From contig CAXAMN010022851.1 in NCBI GenBank assembly GCA_963970005.1, forward strand, positions 656,605-720,604: a stretch of 64,000 bases of DNA, given 5' to 3'. Positions within the stretch are counted from its first letter, which is position 1, and the number at the start of each line of letters is the position of its first letter. Origin of the DNA: Durusdinium trenchii (lineage: Eukaryota > Sar > Dinophyceae > Suessiales > Symbiodiniaceae). Below are positions 36,281 through 46,059 of the stretch, piece by piece. The notes under the pieces were generated by a model. The model was given only the letters and a program-made list of their open reading frames with translations, did not search any database and was not told the DNA's origin. Made by a program: the position numbers and the translations under genes.

Positions 36281-37210
36281 TTAGAGTTTAGAGTTCGGTC
36301 GCCACAGTAGGTGCACTTCAACGGTATTGTTTCCCGTATCTGTAGATAGGGAATGAGTAATCCAGACATTGCGGCAATGTGTATGACGATGAATGTTTGG
36401 CTCAACTTCAGCTGGGCAACCTGAGCTTTCCTGATAGTGAAGGCCACTGACAGAAGAGCCATGTTCGGCCCATGACAAGTTCAAGTGATTCAAGTGTCGT
36501 TCTTTTCGAATTATGCTTGATGTGTTATGTACGCTTGTGTAAGCTTTTAACTTGCATTTTTGGGTGCATCCCGTATTAACGGCTTTTTGCCTTGCACTAC
36601 GCCAGGGCCTCAACACCACCAATAACGCCTCTGGAGCACTTGGAATCACGCAGAGAACGTCGAACACGGAACATGCTAATTTCAAGCAGGATGCAGCACG
36701 TCGGAGGGCCAAGATGGTTGAACCGTGTTGAACATGTTTCTTGACTACCGCTGGAAGTATTGACCACTTCTCAGCACTGGCTTCAGGCCTGATATCCAAG
36801 AATAGATCATGTGCGTGCTTGGCATTCTTCGGGTTGTCCACAAATCGTTGTACGCCGCGTGCGCTGCATCCCATGGCTGAAGCTGAAATGGCCTTACGCA
36901 AGGAGCTGTTGCTCTTCGTGGCTTTGTCAGAAAAGATTTTACGCTGGGATTCTGCAAGTTGAGGGAAAGCCCCCCAGGAATAGAGGATTCGAAGAGTATT
37001 GCTTTTGAGCAGGCTTTTGTCGGGAGCGACTGGCTTGCCACGCTTTTGGTTGGGCTTTCGATGTCCCCCTTTGCAGCTGTTTTGCGTCTCCGGAGCTGCT
37101 GGATCTTCGCAGCTGGTTCCACCCAGAGGTCTCCGGTCTCGTCGGGCTCGGTCTCTACGGTCGTGAATCGGGACCGAACGTGGAAGGTTTAGGACCTTAT
37201 AGGAACCCAC
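36281..37210 (-). CDS. Candidate minus-strand coding region, unknown protein
   Basis: A 309-codon open frame, the longest single ORF outside the transposon. The middle (QRKIFSDKATKSNSSLRKAI, CSARGVQRFVDNPKNAKHAH, LDIRPEASAEKWSILPAVV) reads as a natural basic protein. In the first 200 bases a different minus frame (37185 down to about 37000) is the better coding candidate: VETEPDETGDLWVEPAAKIQ, QLRRRKTAAKGDIESPTK, with two thirds purine-start codons and G/C-rich third positions. So the region is probably two exons or a frame-shifted gene, not one ORF. No domain recognised. Opposite-strand ORFs are shorter. Confidence 0.4.
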   Translation of the reverse strand: MGSYKVLNLPRSVPIHDRRDRARRDRRPLGGTSCEDPAAPETQNSCKGGHRKPNQKRGKPVAPDKSLLKSNTLRILYSWGAFPQLAESQRKIFSDKATKSNSSLRKAISASAMGCSARGVQRFVDNPKNAKHAHDLFLDIRPEASAEKWSILPAVVKKHVQHGSTILALRRAASCLKLACSVFDVLCVIPSAPEALLVVLRPWRSARQKAVNTGCTQKCKLKAYTSVHNTSSIIRKERHLNHLNLSWAEHGSSVSGLHYQESSGCPAEVEPNIHRHTHCRNVWITHSLSTDTGNNTVEVHLLWRPNSKL

Positions 37211-37826
37211 TGGACCTTCAACGGGTGTCCAATGGAGATCCCTAAGTAGAGGCCTGGGGCTTCCATCCAGGTGACCGCAGCCAGAAGGTGCTGGTATAGA
37301 ATTGAACCATTTGCTTCGTCACACATCGCGCCACCTAAACGCTTGGAACAAGCGGATTGAACAAACGTAACGGGTTCAGGAGGACCTTTGAGTGCCACAA
37401 GACCACAGACAGATGACAAGTGTTTGGTTCATATTTCAACCATCATTGGCGTGGAAGCTTGGGTGAAACAGCGTTTCCCTTTCGGAAGTCTCAACAAACA
37501 GTAGACATGGGACAATGGTGACATGCTTCTTAAAGTCACAGGGTCGGAATCCCATTTGTTTGTTTGTCTCGGAGTCAGGAAGGCTCCCTTCAGGCTCCTT
37601 AAGGAGGCTTCCTAGAAGGGTCTAGTGCCCGTCTAACGCAACTTGCGAGGCTCAGACAACCCTACGCGAGGAACTGAAGTCCTTCAAGGAGAGTACCGGA
37701 CAGAATGACCTTGACACGTGTGTATGAAAACATTAAAGAATGCTAGGCAGGGACATATGGATAGCTTGAATGCACATATATTACTGTACAATATATATTA
37801 TATCTATGGATTATTGATCTTTTGGG

Positions 37827-38339
37827 GTGATAGTCCACGATCATTTGGACGTCCTGCTGAGCGTCCAACAGTTCCAAGGAGATGAGGTCCTCAGACAGTA
37901 TACAGTTGCATTTGGTCAAGTTGTTTTTCTCACAGGTAAATGCGATTCTGAAGTGCACTGTGCACTTCACTCCCGCTTTAGGGAGAAGATCCACTTCCCG
38001 CGCTATTGTATGATGAACTATGGGGCTGATATTGACCTGCAGACTCTCATTCGCGAGCCGCTCGTCGCTCACGAGGGAGGCAGTGGCGCCATACGGTTCG
38101 GAGCGTTGTGCCGAGCGCTGCAGTGTGCAGGAGAGCCTTTTGAAAGAGCTGCGAGGGGAGCAGGAGGCACCGCGGACCGCATGTACTCGCCAGGGGCTGG
38201 GAGTCACTGCAATCAAAGACCGAGAATGAGCATCCGGTGGAATTCATCTTTCCTGAGCATCCCGGAAGCTACTAGACTAGGGTCGTTTGGCGCATGCAGG
38301 AGGAGCTGCAAACAAAAGAGACACTCCCTTTTGCAGTAG
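37827..38339 (+). CDS. Candidate ORF, 170 codons
   Basis: Open plus frame with QQFQGDEVLRQYTVAFGQVV, CALHSRFREKIHFPRYCMM and IDLQTLIREPLVAHEGGSGA. The 3' part is GC-rich; there a second plus frame reads VQESLLKELRGEQEAPRTA. A 157-codon minus ORF overlaps. The length argues for real coding sequence, but strand and frame are not certain. No family recognised. Confidence 0.33.
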   Translation: MIVHDHLDVLLSVQQFQGDEVLRQYTVAFGQVVFLTGKCDSEVHCALHSRFREKIHFPRYCMMNYGADIDLQTLIREPLVAHEGGSGAIRFGALCRALQCAGEPFERAARGAGGTADRMYSPGAGSHCNQRPRMSIRWNSSFLSIPEATRLGSFGACRRSCKQKRHSLLQ

Positions 38340-38663
38340 CACACGGTCAGGAAAACCCCGCATACCCATCACACATGTGCTAAGTGAATGAATGGAAGTG
38401 GTGGTCCAATGCCTCAATGGAGTGGACACGTCCCATGTCCGTCCGGGCTTGGAATTCCCCATGTATATATGATTATGATCAATGTAGCCTTATGGGCCTC
38501 AAATCACACATCCTTTGCTTCAAATGCCGAATCTTACAGTGGTTAGATGGCACTGGCATCCCAAGATGTTTGTCGACAGATGGGACTCCATACAGTAGCA
38601 ACCACCGAACTTGGGGTAACAGACGTGCCATCGAACCTTTGAATCCACTTCTGTCCTTGTCAG

Positions 38664-38870
38664 GGACCTTATGGGCACCTTCCGTGCGCGAGCCTGGTCG
38701 GGCACCCCCCGCCCTGCGCACCTGAGGAGGTGAAAACGCCCACGAAGAAGCGCTTCTTGCATGAGGCGGTGCACGGCATGCCAGAGGCACCGGTGGCGTT
38801 TCCGCGGCCGTTCGGATGGCAGGAGAGTGCCACAAAAGGACAGTGCCCAAAAAAACAACATTCAATTTGA
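38664..38870 (+). CDS. Candidate 3' exon, unknown protein
   Basis: A strong acceptor (cttctgtccttgtcag then G) leads into 68 codons in phase 0, ending at TGA 38868-38870. It reads GPYGHLPCASLVGHPPPCA, PEEVKTPTKKRFLHEAVHG and MPEAPVAFPRPFGWQESATK. The second half has a clear coding signature (about 70 percent purine starts and G/C ends). A GTGAAA donor-like site inside (after PEE) could end the exon earlier. A 150-codon minus ORF overlaps but has poor codon bias. Function unknown. Confidence 0.42.
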   Translation, partial: GPYGHLPCASLVGHPPPCAPEEVKTPTKKRFLHEAVHGMPEAPVAFPRPFGWQESATKGQCPKKQHSI

Positions 38871-39604
38871 TGAGCCAATGTTTTGAGTTCAGGGACGAGA
38901 TGAGTACTGTAACAGTGACTTTGTAGAACATGTCTCGCTAGGGGTGAGTACATATGACACAAGCCAGTTTATGTATGTTTTCTGACGACAACCTCGAAGT
39001 CCAAAGACTTAAGTGGAGAGGAAAGTTCTTTCTGCTGTCTAAAATATCGGCATGGTCTTGGACACAAATCCGCTGGTGTTTGATATGATTATTTAAGGTA
39101 CCTCTCATTAAGATGTTCAGGTGTCGGATTAATTCTTGCATCCTCCTCCAAAGTACCACTGACTCCGTGAAACAGCTGTGAACGGTGAGAAAACACCGTG
39201 TCTGCCGGTCCGGGTCACCGGCCGGATGAGGGCTGCCATAGGCTGCCGTTGAGGGAGATATACCAATGGAAGCATGCGGTTGAGTGTTCTGGTTGTGCTC
39301 AAGATGGGCTCATAGGAGGAGGTGGAGGAGGAGCAAATGAGTGTAACACGTCCAAGACTCTTGGTGGATCAGTTGCATGGAATCGTATCTGACGTATCTC
39401 TCAAGCGCAGCATTTGCGGGCTTTGGAGCATCCAAGATCCGAAGCATGTGCCCCATGTAGATCAGATATCTCAAGCATGTCCGAATTCATTATCTAATTT
39501 GTGTTGGGACAAGTTCCGGACATCATGACCATTGGACCAGCTACACATCTTCCAACCAGAGATTTTTCTCCGCTCAATAACATCCCGCTCCGCGCGTTTT
39601 CAAG

Positions 39605-39722
39605 GCCAGCTCCGCGCGACGCGGACGCATCTTGGGGCTGGGCAGCAGCAACGAGCGCTCGGCGGCTCGCCGGAGTCCGTTCGCGCTTGACGCGTTCGAC
39701 GTGGGCGTCGACTCTGGGGTCG
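39605..39722 (+). CDS. Candidate exon in a CpG-rich island
   Basis: After GCGTTTTCAAG/G the frame reads ASSARRGRILGLGSSNER, SAARRSPFALDAFDVGVDSG before a GTGTAACT donor. About 80 percent of codons end in G/C and 63 percent start with a purine. The minus strand (39494-39775, 93 codons, with HVERVKRERTPASRRALVAA) scores nearly as well, so strand is a judgement based on the splice sites. Unknown protein. Confidence 0.35.
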
Positions 39723-40505
39723 GTGTAACTAGGACACCCACGTGGAGCATAGACCAGCACCTTCAAAGGGGTCACCTGGCTGGAAGCCCCAGCCCACTAC
39801 TTAGGGATCTAGATTGGGTCCATTGGATACCCCTATCAGGGACTCTATGTGTTTTTTATATAAATAGTTTATGTATTTCTTATTTTCTCAAGGCCCCACC
39901 TCATCCAGGTCACATACTCGGCTTTAGAACAAAATTGGTTCTTGATTGGGATCAAGATCGTCGCAGAGAGAAGTGAGCAAGCGATACCGATTGGGGACCT
40001 ATGTGGAGGTTTGCAGAGATACACTGGGAAAGTCGCCAACCTTGACGGAAGGTCCATGTGTAGTTAAGGAATCAGAGATAATAGGTGTGGCCGAAGCCGA
40101 AATCGGCCAAAGGCACTCACCAACACTTTGCTTTCTTAGTATGCACTGCACAGTTTTCCAGTGGACTACTCTGACATTATTGTCATGACATAGCATTGTA
40201 AGGAGTTTCCTTGGTGACCATGCACGCATTGTGCTAGGATATGTCAGGTGTTTCCACTTTGGTTCCACCACGCGTAGGTCCAATGAGAGTTTGAAAGATT
40301 TGTACATTTTAAACTTGTCAGGAAATACTGGGTGAGGCACAGAGATTTAGCCTGTCATGCGTTTGAGCCACATGAACAATGCATTGTTCCACAAAGTTCA
40401 AAGAGAACAAACCACTGCTCCAGGGATTTGAACCTTGTGGATCTTCCAAGGGTGGAGTCAGTGGATGGTTTCACAATGTTTCGCATTCAAAAGGGACAAA
40501 CACAA

Positions 40506-40614
40506 TATATTCTCCCGCAAATTAACATGGAAGCTGAGAATTGACCGGTGGAAGACCATTTTCCTCTACAACCCAGTGGTTTTGGGGTTCCATGTTAATC
40601 TGCGGGGGAGTATA
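40506..40614. repeat. Hairpin element A: 27-bp inverted arms around a 55-bp core
   Basis: Left arm TATATTCTCCCGCAAATTAA then CATGGAA (40506-40532) pairs with 40588-40614 at 24 of 27 positions. The core holds GGAAGACCATTTTCCTCTAC and AACCCAGTGGTTTT, shared in outline with element B at 50309-50387. TA microsatellite follows directly. Confidence 0.8.
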
Positions 40615-40960
40615 CATATATATATATATATGTTTCGCAATCAATGGTTTTTGGTTTCATATGTGTGAAGGTCTAACTCGGACTCCCGGACCAGGTGCAC
40701 TTACTGACTGCCGACTGCCGACCCCCCAGGCGTCCTCGTTAAACATCGAAGAACAATCAGAGGCCGAAGACTTGTGGAACTTGCGGAAGGGGAACTGGCA
40801 TCATTTAGGGATGTGGATAGGACGCTACTAGTATCCAAGAGCATTGCTACTTAGGAGCTCCTGGCCTCACTAATGTCCACCTGAAGAATAACCCCCCCCC
40901 CTTGATCAAGTGCGGGCCCTAAATAATGTAAAATCCAGAAAAATACAAGACAAATCTTGA

Positions 40961-41047
40961 ACAAGGCAAATGAAAGGGCAGAAAAGGAAATGAAAGAATA
41001 GTGGAAATCAAAATAAAGGAAAGGAAATTGAAGGAAAGGAAGCAGCT
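40961..41047 (+). repeat. Purine-rich (A/G) tract
   Basis: GGCAAATGAAAGGGCAGAAA and onward, about 87 bases that are almost entirely A and G with AAAGGAAAGGAAATTGAAGG near the end. Confidence 0.8.
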
Positions 41048-41429
41048 ATAAATCAGAGTCCATAACAATTTACAGTAGTATTGTTTGAGGGCCATTTATA
41101 CATTGTTGTTGAAACAACTTCAGTATTATTCACGGGCCATATAGAAATCAGAAGTCAACATTACTAGTAGCAAGAAGCTACTGGTAGAGTGTATATTATA
41201 TATATGTCGGGAAATGGGCACCAGAGTTGTTTAACAGGCTTCCAGCGCAGTGCGGGTTCTTCCACTCATTGGGTTTCGCAGTGGAATCCCAACTTCCTCC
41301 TGAGGAGTCTATCAATGATATGAGTGTCACACTGGCCTAGAGCAGAGATGTCATGCGTTTGCTAACACCTCACACACTGCATGCCCCAGGCCAGTGCTGC
41401 TTGTTGCCAGTGGTACACTTAAACTGGCA

Positions 41430-41726
41430 TCACTGATGGATGCATACACCAGCATCGACACACAAATCAGTATTGCACTTTGGACCCCTCGTGGTTAACT
41501 CAAATCCGTTCTCGTTGATGCACTCAAACGGGGGCACAAAAATTGGGAGTTGTTCCTTGCCCCCCGACACCGTTAGACTTGATTCCTCCAACTCATCCTG
41601 TTGATATCCATTGATGCTTCCAATACTGTAATATTTTTTTGCCCTGAATCTTCCAATTCTGTAAGTTACTTCCACCCATGGCCAGCCGTCCATTGACCCG
41701 TCACACTGGCCCGGACCCTTGACCAC
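41430..41726 (-). CDS. Candidate ORF, 98 codons, Cys-containing tail
   Basis: Minus-strand frame with GPGQCDGSMDGWPWVEVTYR, IGSINGYQQDELEESSLTV and a C-terminal segment ECINENGFELTTRGPKCN, TDLCVDAGVCIHQ. About two thirds of codons start with a purine. Five Cys in the last 35 residues, spaced unevenly, recall small secreted or EGF-like modules, but spacing does not match one firmly. Two further minus frames (41666-41980 and 41727-42062) continue upstream, so it may be an exon of a minus-strand gene. Unknown function. Confidence 0.38.
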   Translation of the reverse strand: MVKGPGQCDGSMDGWPWVEVTYRIGRFRAKKYYSIGSINGYQQDELEESSLTVSGGKEQLPIFVPPFECINENGFELTTRGPKCNTDLCVDAGVCIHQ

Positions 41727-42495
41727 TCACGCCAGGATGTGTCGACGAGAAGGCGCCAAAAGTGGAGTCTTTTTTCCCTCCCGCCACGGACCACACCAGT
41801 GGCCAAAAATGAAGTATCGTCCCGAAGAGGAGGTCCTCTCGAAGAAATCGATTCTATTACTGTATGTTGAGATCCCTTTCGCCCGTGATAATTTCTTGGC
41901 CTCCCTGGACTGCCTCCTCCCAAGACTTGGAAGTTCATGGCGGTTCTCCAGCCCCCCAAACCAACCTTTGTGTCGACCAAAGAGATGTTTGTTTAGCAGC
42001 GCATATCCATGTATAATCAGAGTATCAAGGATACCTGTTCGCAGTAAACATCTAAACATCATGACTGGTGATTTTGATGGGATGATGTTGACATCCGCCC
42101 CCGTTGCATGCCGGCGTTAAACCAATAAAATGTGTGGCCTTGAAAATGCCTTGGAAGGGTAGGCTGCTTGACCTTGATCGTCAGGCCGCCAACGACCATG
42201 GCACAGCATGTGGCCGCCGCTCATTTGCACGTGAGATCCATGCAGATCAATGAAGATTGACATTAAATATTACTTCCTGCACAAGGTCTCCAAGACGGCG
42301 GTTGCACTCATCCTTGGAGTTGGATGTTTAGATGCTTGTGGGATCTTGTGGGTTCTGATGGAATATGCATGTAGAAGACTGACTAGGCACAGACCCTTTT
42401 TTCTACTGTTACTATACTGGTAATTTTGCCCAGCTCAGGTGGGGACGACATGTTGGGAATAGGGGAGCATATATACGTGATTATATACGATGCAT

Positions 42496-42612
42496 GCATA
42501 CATACATACATACATACATACATACATACATACATACATACATACATACATACANNNNNNNNNNACATACATACATACATACATACATACATACATACAT
42601 ACATACATACAC
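42496..42612 (+). repeat. CATA tetranucleotide microsatellite with a 10-N gap
   Basis: CATACATACATACATACATA repeated on both sides of N at 42555-42564. The gap marks a collapsed repeat of unknown length. A CA/TCTC tail follows. Confidence 0.97.
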
Positions 42613-43155
42613 ACACAAACACACTGTCTCTCTCTCCATACATCCACACGCATATATTTATATATATAAACATACACAAATGTTCATGATTCCCTTCCAG
42701 TCCATCCTTTCGAGTGGAGTGACTTGTGAGAGGGAGGCGTCAACCTTTGCAAACTTAGACCACAGGTCGGAAATAAGCAAGAGAAGTCCAGATCTCCTGG
42801 CTGTGAGATTCGTGTCCTCAGCAGATGTTCAAGTGTGTGCGAAGTTTCTTTGCGCAGTTGGGGCAGCTCTTTGAACCCAAGCAGAGGTGCTTCTTTGATC
42901 GGAAGTGGGGAAGATCCACCACAAGTGACATGAATTCACCCGCGAAGTGACATGATCCCCCCATTCCCGTCCACTCTTGCGGCGGCCGTTGGCCACCCCA
43001 AGAGTTTGGCCCTGAGCGATTCATGGAGCCAACCCACTCAAACCAAACTCAACGAAGCTTGCTGGGAGAAACCTACTCAAACCCACAAGCCAGAAGCCAC
43101 CGAGCCACCAACCCATTGAAACCAATCGAACCTACTCAACCCTTTTGGGTCCAAG

Positions 43156-43611
43156 GAGACCTTGCTGGGCGACGCCTCCAGCGAGGCGAAGAAGGCTTTG
43201 GAGCGTGACCTCACGGCACCCCCCGCCTGGTTTGGGCGGGAATTCGGCGACGCCGTGAGCGACGGGAAACGTGGGAAACGACATGCGTGGGCACCAAATT
43301 CGGAAACGAATTCAAGAGAAGCTGGTCAGTTGGTTGAACAGCCCTGTTTCGCCCATCCCATAGGTACCACTACTGGGTCCGAACGATTCAGGTCTCTCAA
43401 CCTCTCTTGGAAGTTTGTCCCATTTTCTCGCTCTGAGACTTTGAAGACCAAGTCCGAGCAGCTGGGACCGGCCGGTGGACACACCCTTAAGCGATCAAAA
43501 CCAGACCTCACGGGGTTTCGGGGGGCGAACAGGTCCTTGAAACCACACCTGTGTGTTTCGAGCCAGGTCCTGATACTAACCATTGTTCATCCCGCTGTGT
43601 CTCGGCCGTGA
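43156..43611 (+). CDS. Candidate exon and read-through ORF, possibly N-terminal part of the channel gene
   Basis: After GGGTCCAAG/G the frame reads ETLLGDASSEAKKALERDL, TAPPAWFGREFGDAVSDGKR. Over the first 40 codons about 85 percent end in G/C and two thirds start with a purine, a strong coding signature; beyond about 43270 (possible donor AAAC/GTGGGA) the bias fades although the ORF stays open to 43611. The charged helical content would suit a cytoplasmic domain. It is on the same strand as the ion-channel exons 7 kb downstream, but nothing proves they belong together. Confidence 0.45.
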   Translation, partial: ETLLGDASSEAKKALERDLTAPPAWFGREFGDAVSDGKRGKRHAWAPNSETNSREAGQLVEQPCFAHPIGTTTGSERFRSLNLSWKFVPFSRSETLKTKSEQLGPAGGHTLKRSKPDLTGFRGANRSLKPHLCVSSQVLILTIVHPAVSRP

Positions 43612-43662
43612 ACCGTCCTGTGAAAGGACGCAGGTCTTGCGAAGTCGTAGGTTTGAACACAG

Positions 43663-43833
43663 GCAGCCCATCACATCCCTAACCCAACCATGGGCCGGGA
43701 GATGCCGGGAGCCATTTCAAGATCACACATCTGTTGCAACTCCGCTGGTCCTCCGTGCCAGGCCACTTACATGCGCCACTTGGCGCCAAACGCGAGCCAG
43801 CGACCAGCGCGCGAAGGTGGGAAGGTGGAGTAA
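43663..43833 (+). CDS. Candidate exon, unknown protein
   Basis: Starts after TTTGAACACAG/G in phase 0 and reads AAHHIPNPTMGREMPGAIS, RSHICCNSAGPPCQATYMRH, LAPNASQRPAREGGK, then either a GTGGAG donor at 43825 or a TAA stop at 43831. Two other plus frames are open here; one continues as LSWDDMDFVKKVELHHLLAL to 43910. Coding on the plus strand is likely, the exact frame less so. Confidence 0.32.
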   Translation, partial: AAHHIPNPTMGREMPGAISRSHICCNSAGPPCQATYMRHLAPNASQRPAREGGKVE

Positions 43834-44003
43834 CCCTTCCCATGCCCCTAAGTTGGGATGACATGGATTTCGTGAAGAAGGTGGAATTACACCATCTCCT
43901 TGCCCTCGTAAGGTCCTAAGAAAAGTGCCACTTTCCAACTGACATCATTATTTTATTTGAGCACTTGCAGGGTGGAAGAAAACCTCGATTAACATGACCA
44001 AAC

Positions 44004-44306
44004 ATGAGCGAGAGCAAGATAGTTCTAGATGCGCGGCGGTCGAAAGAAGATCTCTGCGACCATTGTTGCCGAGGTCAGGTGAACCGATTCACCGACGCAG
44101 GGGTTTCGAAGTCGCCTGAGCTGGAATGTCCATACTCCAAGATCACACGAACCCGGAGCTCAAAAGTTCAATTTCTACTTGACTCTTTGGGTGTGTCACA
44201 TCCATGTGAACCTGGGCACTGGGCACTCATAATTTTGGGTGGATTTGTGTTTGCACTCCCTGGACATGTTCCCGTAAAGGTCCATGCAGTCTATGAAGAT
44301 GTGTAG
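44004..44306 (+). CDS. Candidate ORF, 100 codons, one hydrophobic segment
   Basis: ATG at 44004 to TAG. It starts MSESKIVLDARRSKEDLCDH with a CDHCC cluster, has a basic middle (SKITRTRSSKVQF) and a hydrophobic stretch WALIILGGFVFALPGHVP near residue 75. It reads like a small membrane-anchored protein. Composition is only mildly coding-like. Unknown function. Confidence 0.33.
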   Translation: MSESKIVLDARRSKEDLCDHCCRGQVNRFTDAGVSKSPELECPYSKITRTRSSKVQFLLDSLGVSHPCEPGHWALIILGGFVFALPGHVPVKVHAVYEDV

Positions 44307-44994
44307 CTCGTCAGTCGATCTTTTTGTGACGTGGAAGATGGCCCTGATGAGTTCAACTATGCCCCTGAAGTCCAACTACTATGCTCATGACTGGCCCGGC
44401 CAAGTCCGGATGAACGCCGCGACACGTCGGTGTTTGTTCGGTGGGACGTCCGGGTCGACCGGACTGAGGCACTAAGAAGAAGGGAAACAAACGAGCCAAC
44501 CTGACAGCAAAGGGGCTTGGGATGGTGACAGGGTGGCCCCACCAAAGGGAAGCACAGGGGCCCAGCATGGCCAAGCTGATTCAGCTGATTTAGCTGTTTG
44601 ATTCATATGATGGATGATGGATGCGATATCCATGGAGCTGAATACCGCAGGATGTACATATGTATTTCCCACCGACGATAAAATTTTATATATACAGTAA
44701 AATCTGTAAATATTTTGAGTAAAATCAATAAATAAACATAAGTCGTTGGGACAGTTGATCAGGATGTGATCGAAGTTGAAGATTTGCCGCATGGTCGATT
44801 CCTATGGTTGGCAACATGTGTTTCAGAGGCTTTTCAATCAAGGTGGCAACCCATACAAGACAGTAGCGCCACACAGCATTTCCCTGTTTGGATCTGTTCG
44901 GGTGATATTTTCGAAAGACCACCTGCCGCCTCCGATGCTAAAACGATGGTTTTTCTTTCATTCTCTCCAACCCCTCCAAAATGACCCCGCGTAG

Positions 44995-45166
44995 CTCGTG
45001 CGTTCTTTGCCCACAAGGGACGCGGCAGGAGCGCGCGTCGCTCCATGCCCGAGGCCAGTGGCCGCTACATGCCCATCGATACCTCGGACCTAGAGAACCA
45101 GGCGAACCCGAGCCACTGGCCACGTGGTTTGCACGGCGCGACGGGAAGCGCTTGGCGAGGGAGCGA
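44995..45166 (+). CDS. Candidate exon, possibly N-terminal cytoplasmic part of the channel gene
   Basis: A pyrimidine-rich tract (tttttctttcattctctccaacccctcc) and CGCGTAG precede a frame reading ARAFFAHKGRGRSARRSMPE, ASGRYMPIDTSDLENQANPS, HWPRGLHGATGSAWRGS before a consensus donor GCGA/GTGAGC. Three quarters of codons end in G/C. The Ser/Arg-rich, soluble character would suit the cytoplasmic N-terminus of the channel 5 kb downstream (inference only). Two other frames and the minus strand are open for about 85 codons, but they have less natural composition. Confidence 0.5.
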
Positions 45167-45249
45167 GTGAGCGAGCTGGGTGAGGGAAGAGGGCGAAGGA
45201 ACGCCATTACTTTGAGAAGTGTGGTTCACTAATTGGACATTTCGAACAA

Positions 45250-45648
45250 TTGTTGGGTCCTGAAAAAGAAAAATGGGATGTTGCAACCAACACCAGGTTT
45301 CTCAAAAACCATGCATACAATACATGCATGCTTTTGGCAGGTAAATTATGGGTTTGGCAGCCGGTTTGGGACAGGAGAAGTACGGGCTTGGAACGTGAGA
45401 AACAGAGTTGTCAATTAATTACTGGGTCTATGGCGTCTTGTGTGAAAAGGGTTGTATTTTGGAAATTGTTGTATGTTCCAGGGTTTTGGTTGCTCCGGTT
45501 GACCTCGCTTGGGCCGAATGAGCAGAGCCCTTTGGAATCTGGAAGGCTGTTGGTGTTTGTTTCGGCAGTGTCACTCACACAAGTGTTCAGCGATCAGCAC
45601 CTGCTGAGCTGTTTGAGCAGTTTTCATGACGAGGGGTGCCCACCATAG
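45250..45648 (+). CDS. Candidate ORF, 132 codons
   Basis: Open plus frame with EKEKWDVATNTRFLKNHAYN, MASCVKRVVFWKLLYVPGFW and a hydrophobic part LLVFVSAVSLTQVF. No splice sites or family. Its length is above chance for this composition but not decisively. Confidence 0.25.
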   Translation: MLGPEKEKWDVATNTRFLKNHAYNTCMLLAGKLWVWQPVWDRRSTGLEREKQSCQLITGSMASCVKRVVFWKLLYVPGFWLLRLTSLGPNEQSPLESGRLLVFVSAVSLTQVFSDQHLLSCLSSFHDEGCPP

Positions 45649-45991
45649 TGGGCACATTGAGACAGGGGAATTCTGATGCCCATCACGTGAGACCAGGCGC
45701 ATGGTGCATCCGGATGCGGCTCACTACTGGGACGCACACACCGTCACATACACATGTCTAAATTATGTTGCAATATCATGTCCAAAGATATCCAAAGCTA
45801 CTGTTAGGTTGGACCGCATCTACCCAACACGCTGCCTTTCAAAGTGCCGAGATATTGCACAATGCTAGTGGGCACCTAGCCCCTCGAATGTGCCCTAGGA
45901 TGCTCGGAACATGATCCCAGCAGGTACAAGCTGGTCCCTGGTCAGTCTTAATCTGGCTGGCAGCCTGGAGAGCCCTGGAGAGAGAAGCTTC

Positions 45992-46059
45992 CATGTATAT
46001 ATATATATATACATACAATATATTATATATACAATATATGTAAACATATATATATATAT
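45992..46059 (+). repeat. TA microsatellite with imperfect palindromes
   Basis: Runs of ATATATATATAT broken by ACATACAATA and its reverse; can fold back on itself. Confidence 0.9.

Larger units (their letters stand above)
40640..43020. other. Repeat-rich stretch with one minus-strand ORF candidate
   Basis: Holds a polypurine tract (40961-41047), a CTAGTAG motif pair (41161-41188), the Cys-containing minus ORF at 41430-41726 and the CATA microsatellite with an N gap. Otherwise no gene signal. Confidence 0.5.

Noticed and set aside
42383..42689. Long ORFs of CMYV or IHTY repeats on both strands
   Set aside because: Pure translation of the CATA microsatellite through the N gap.
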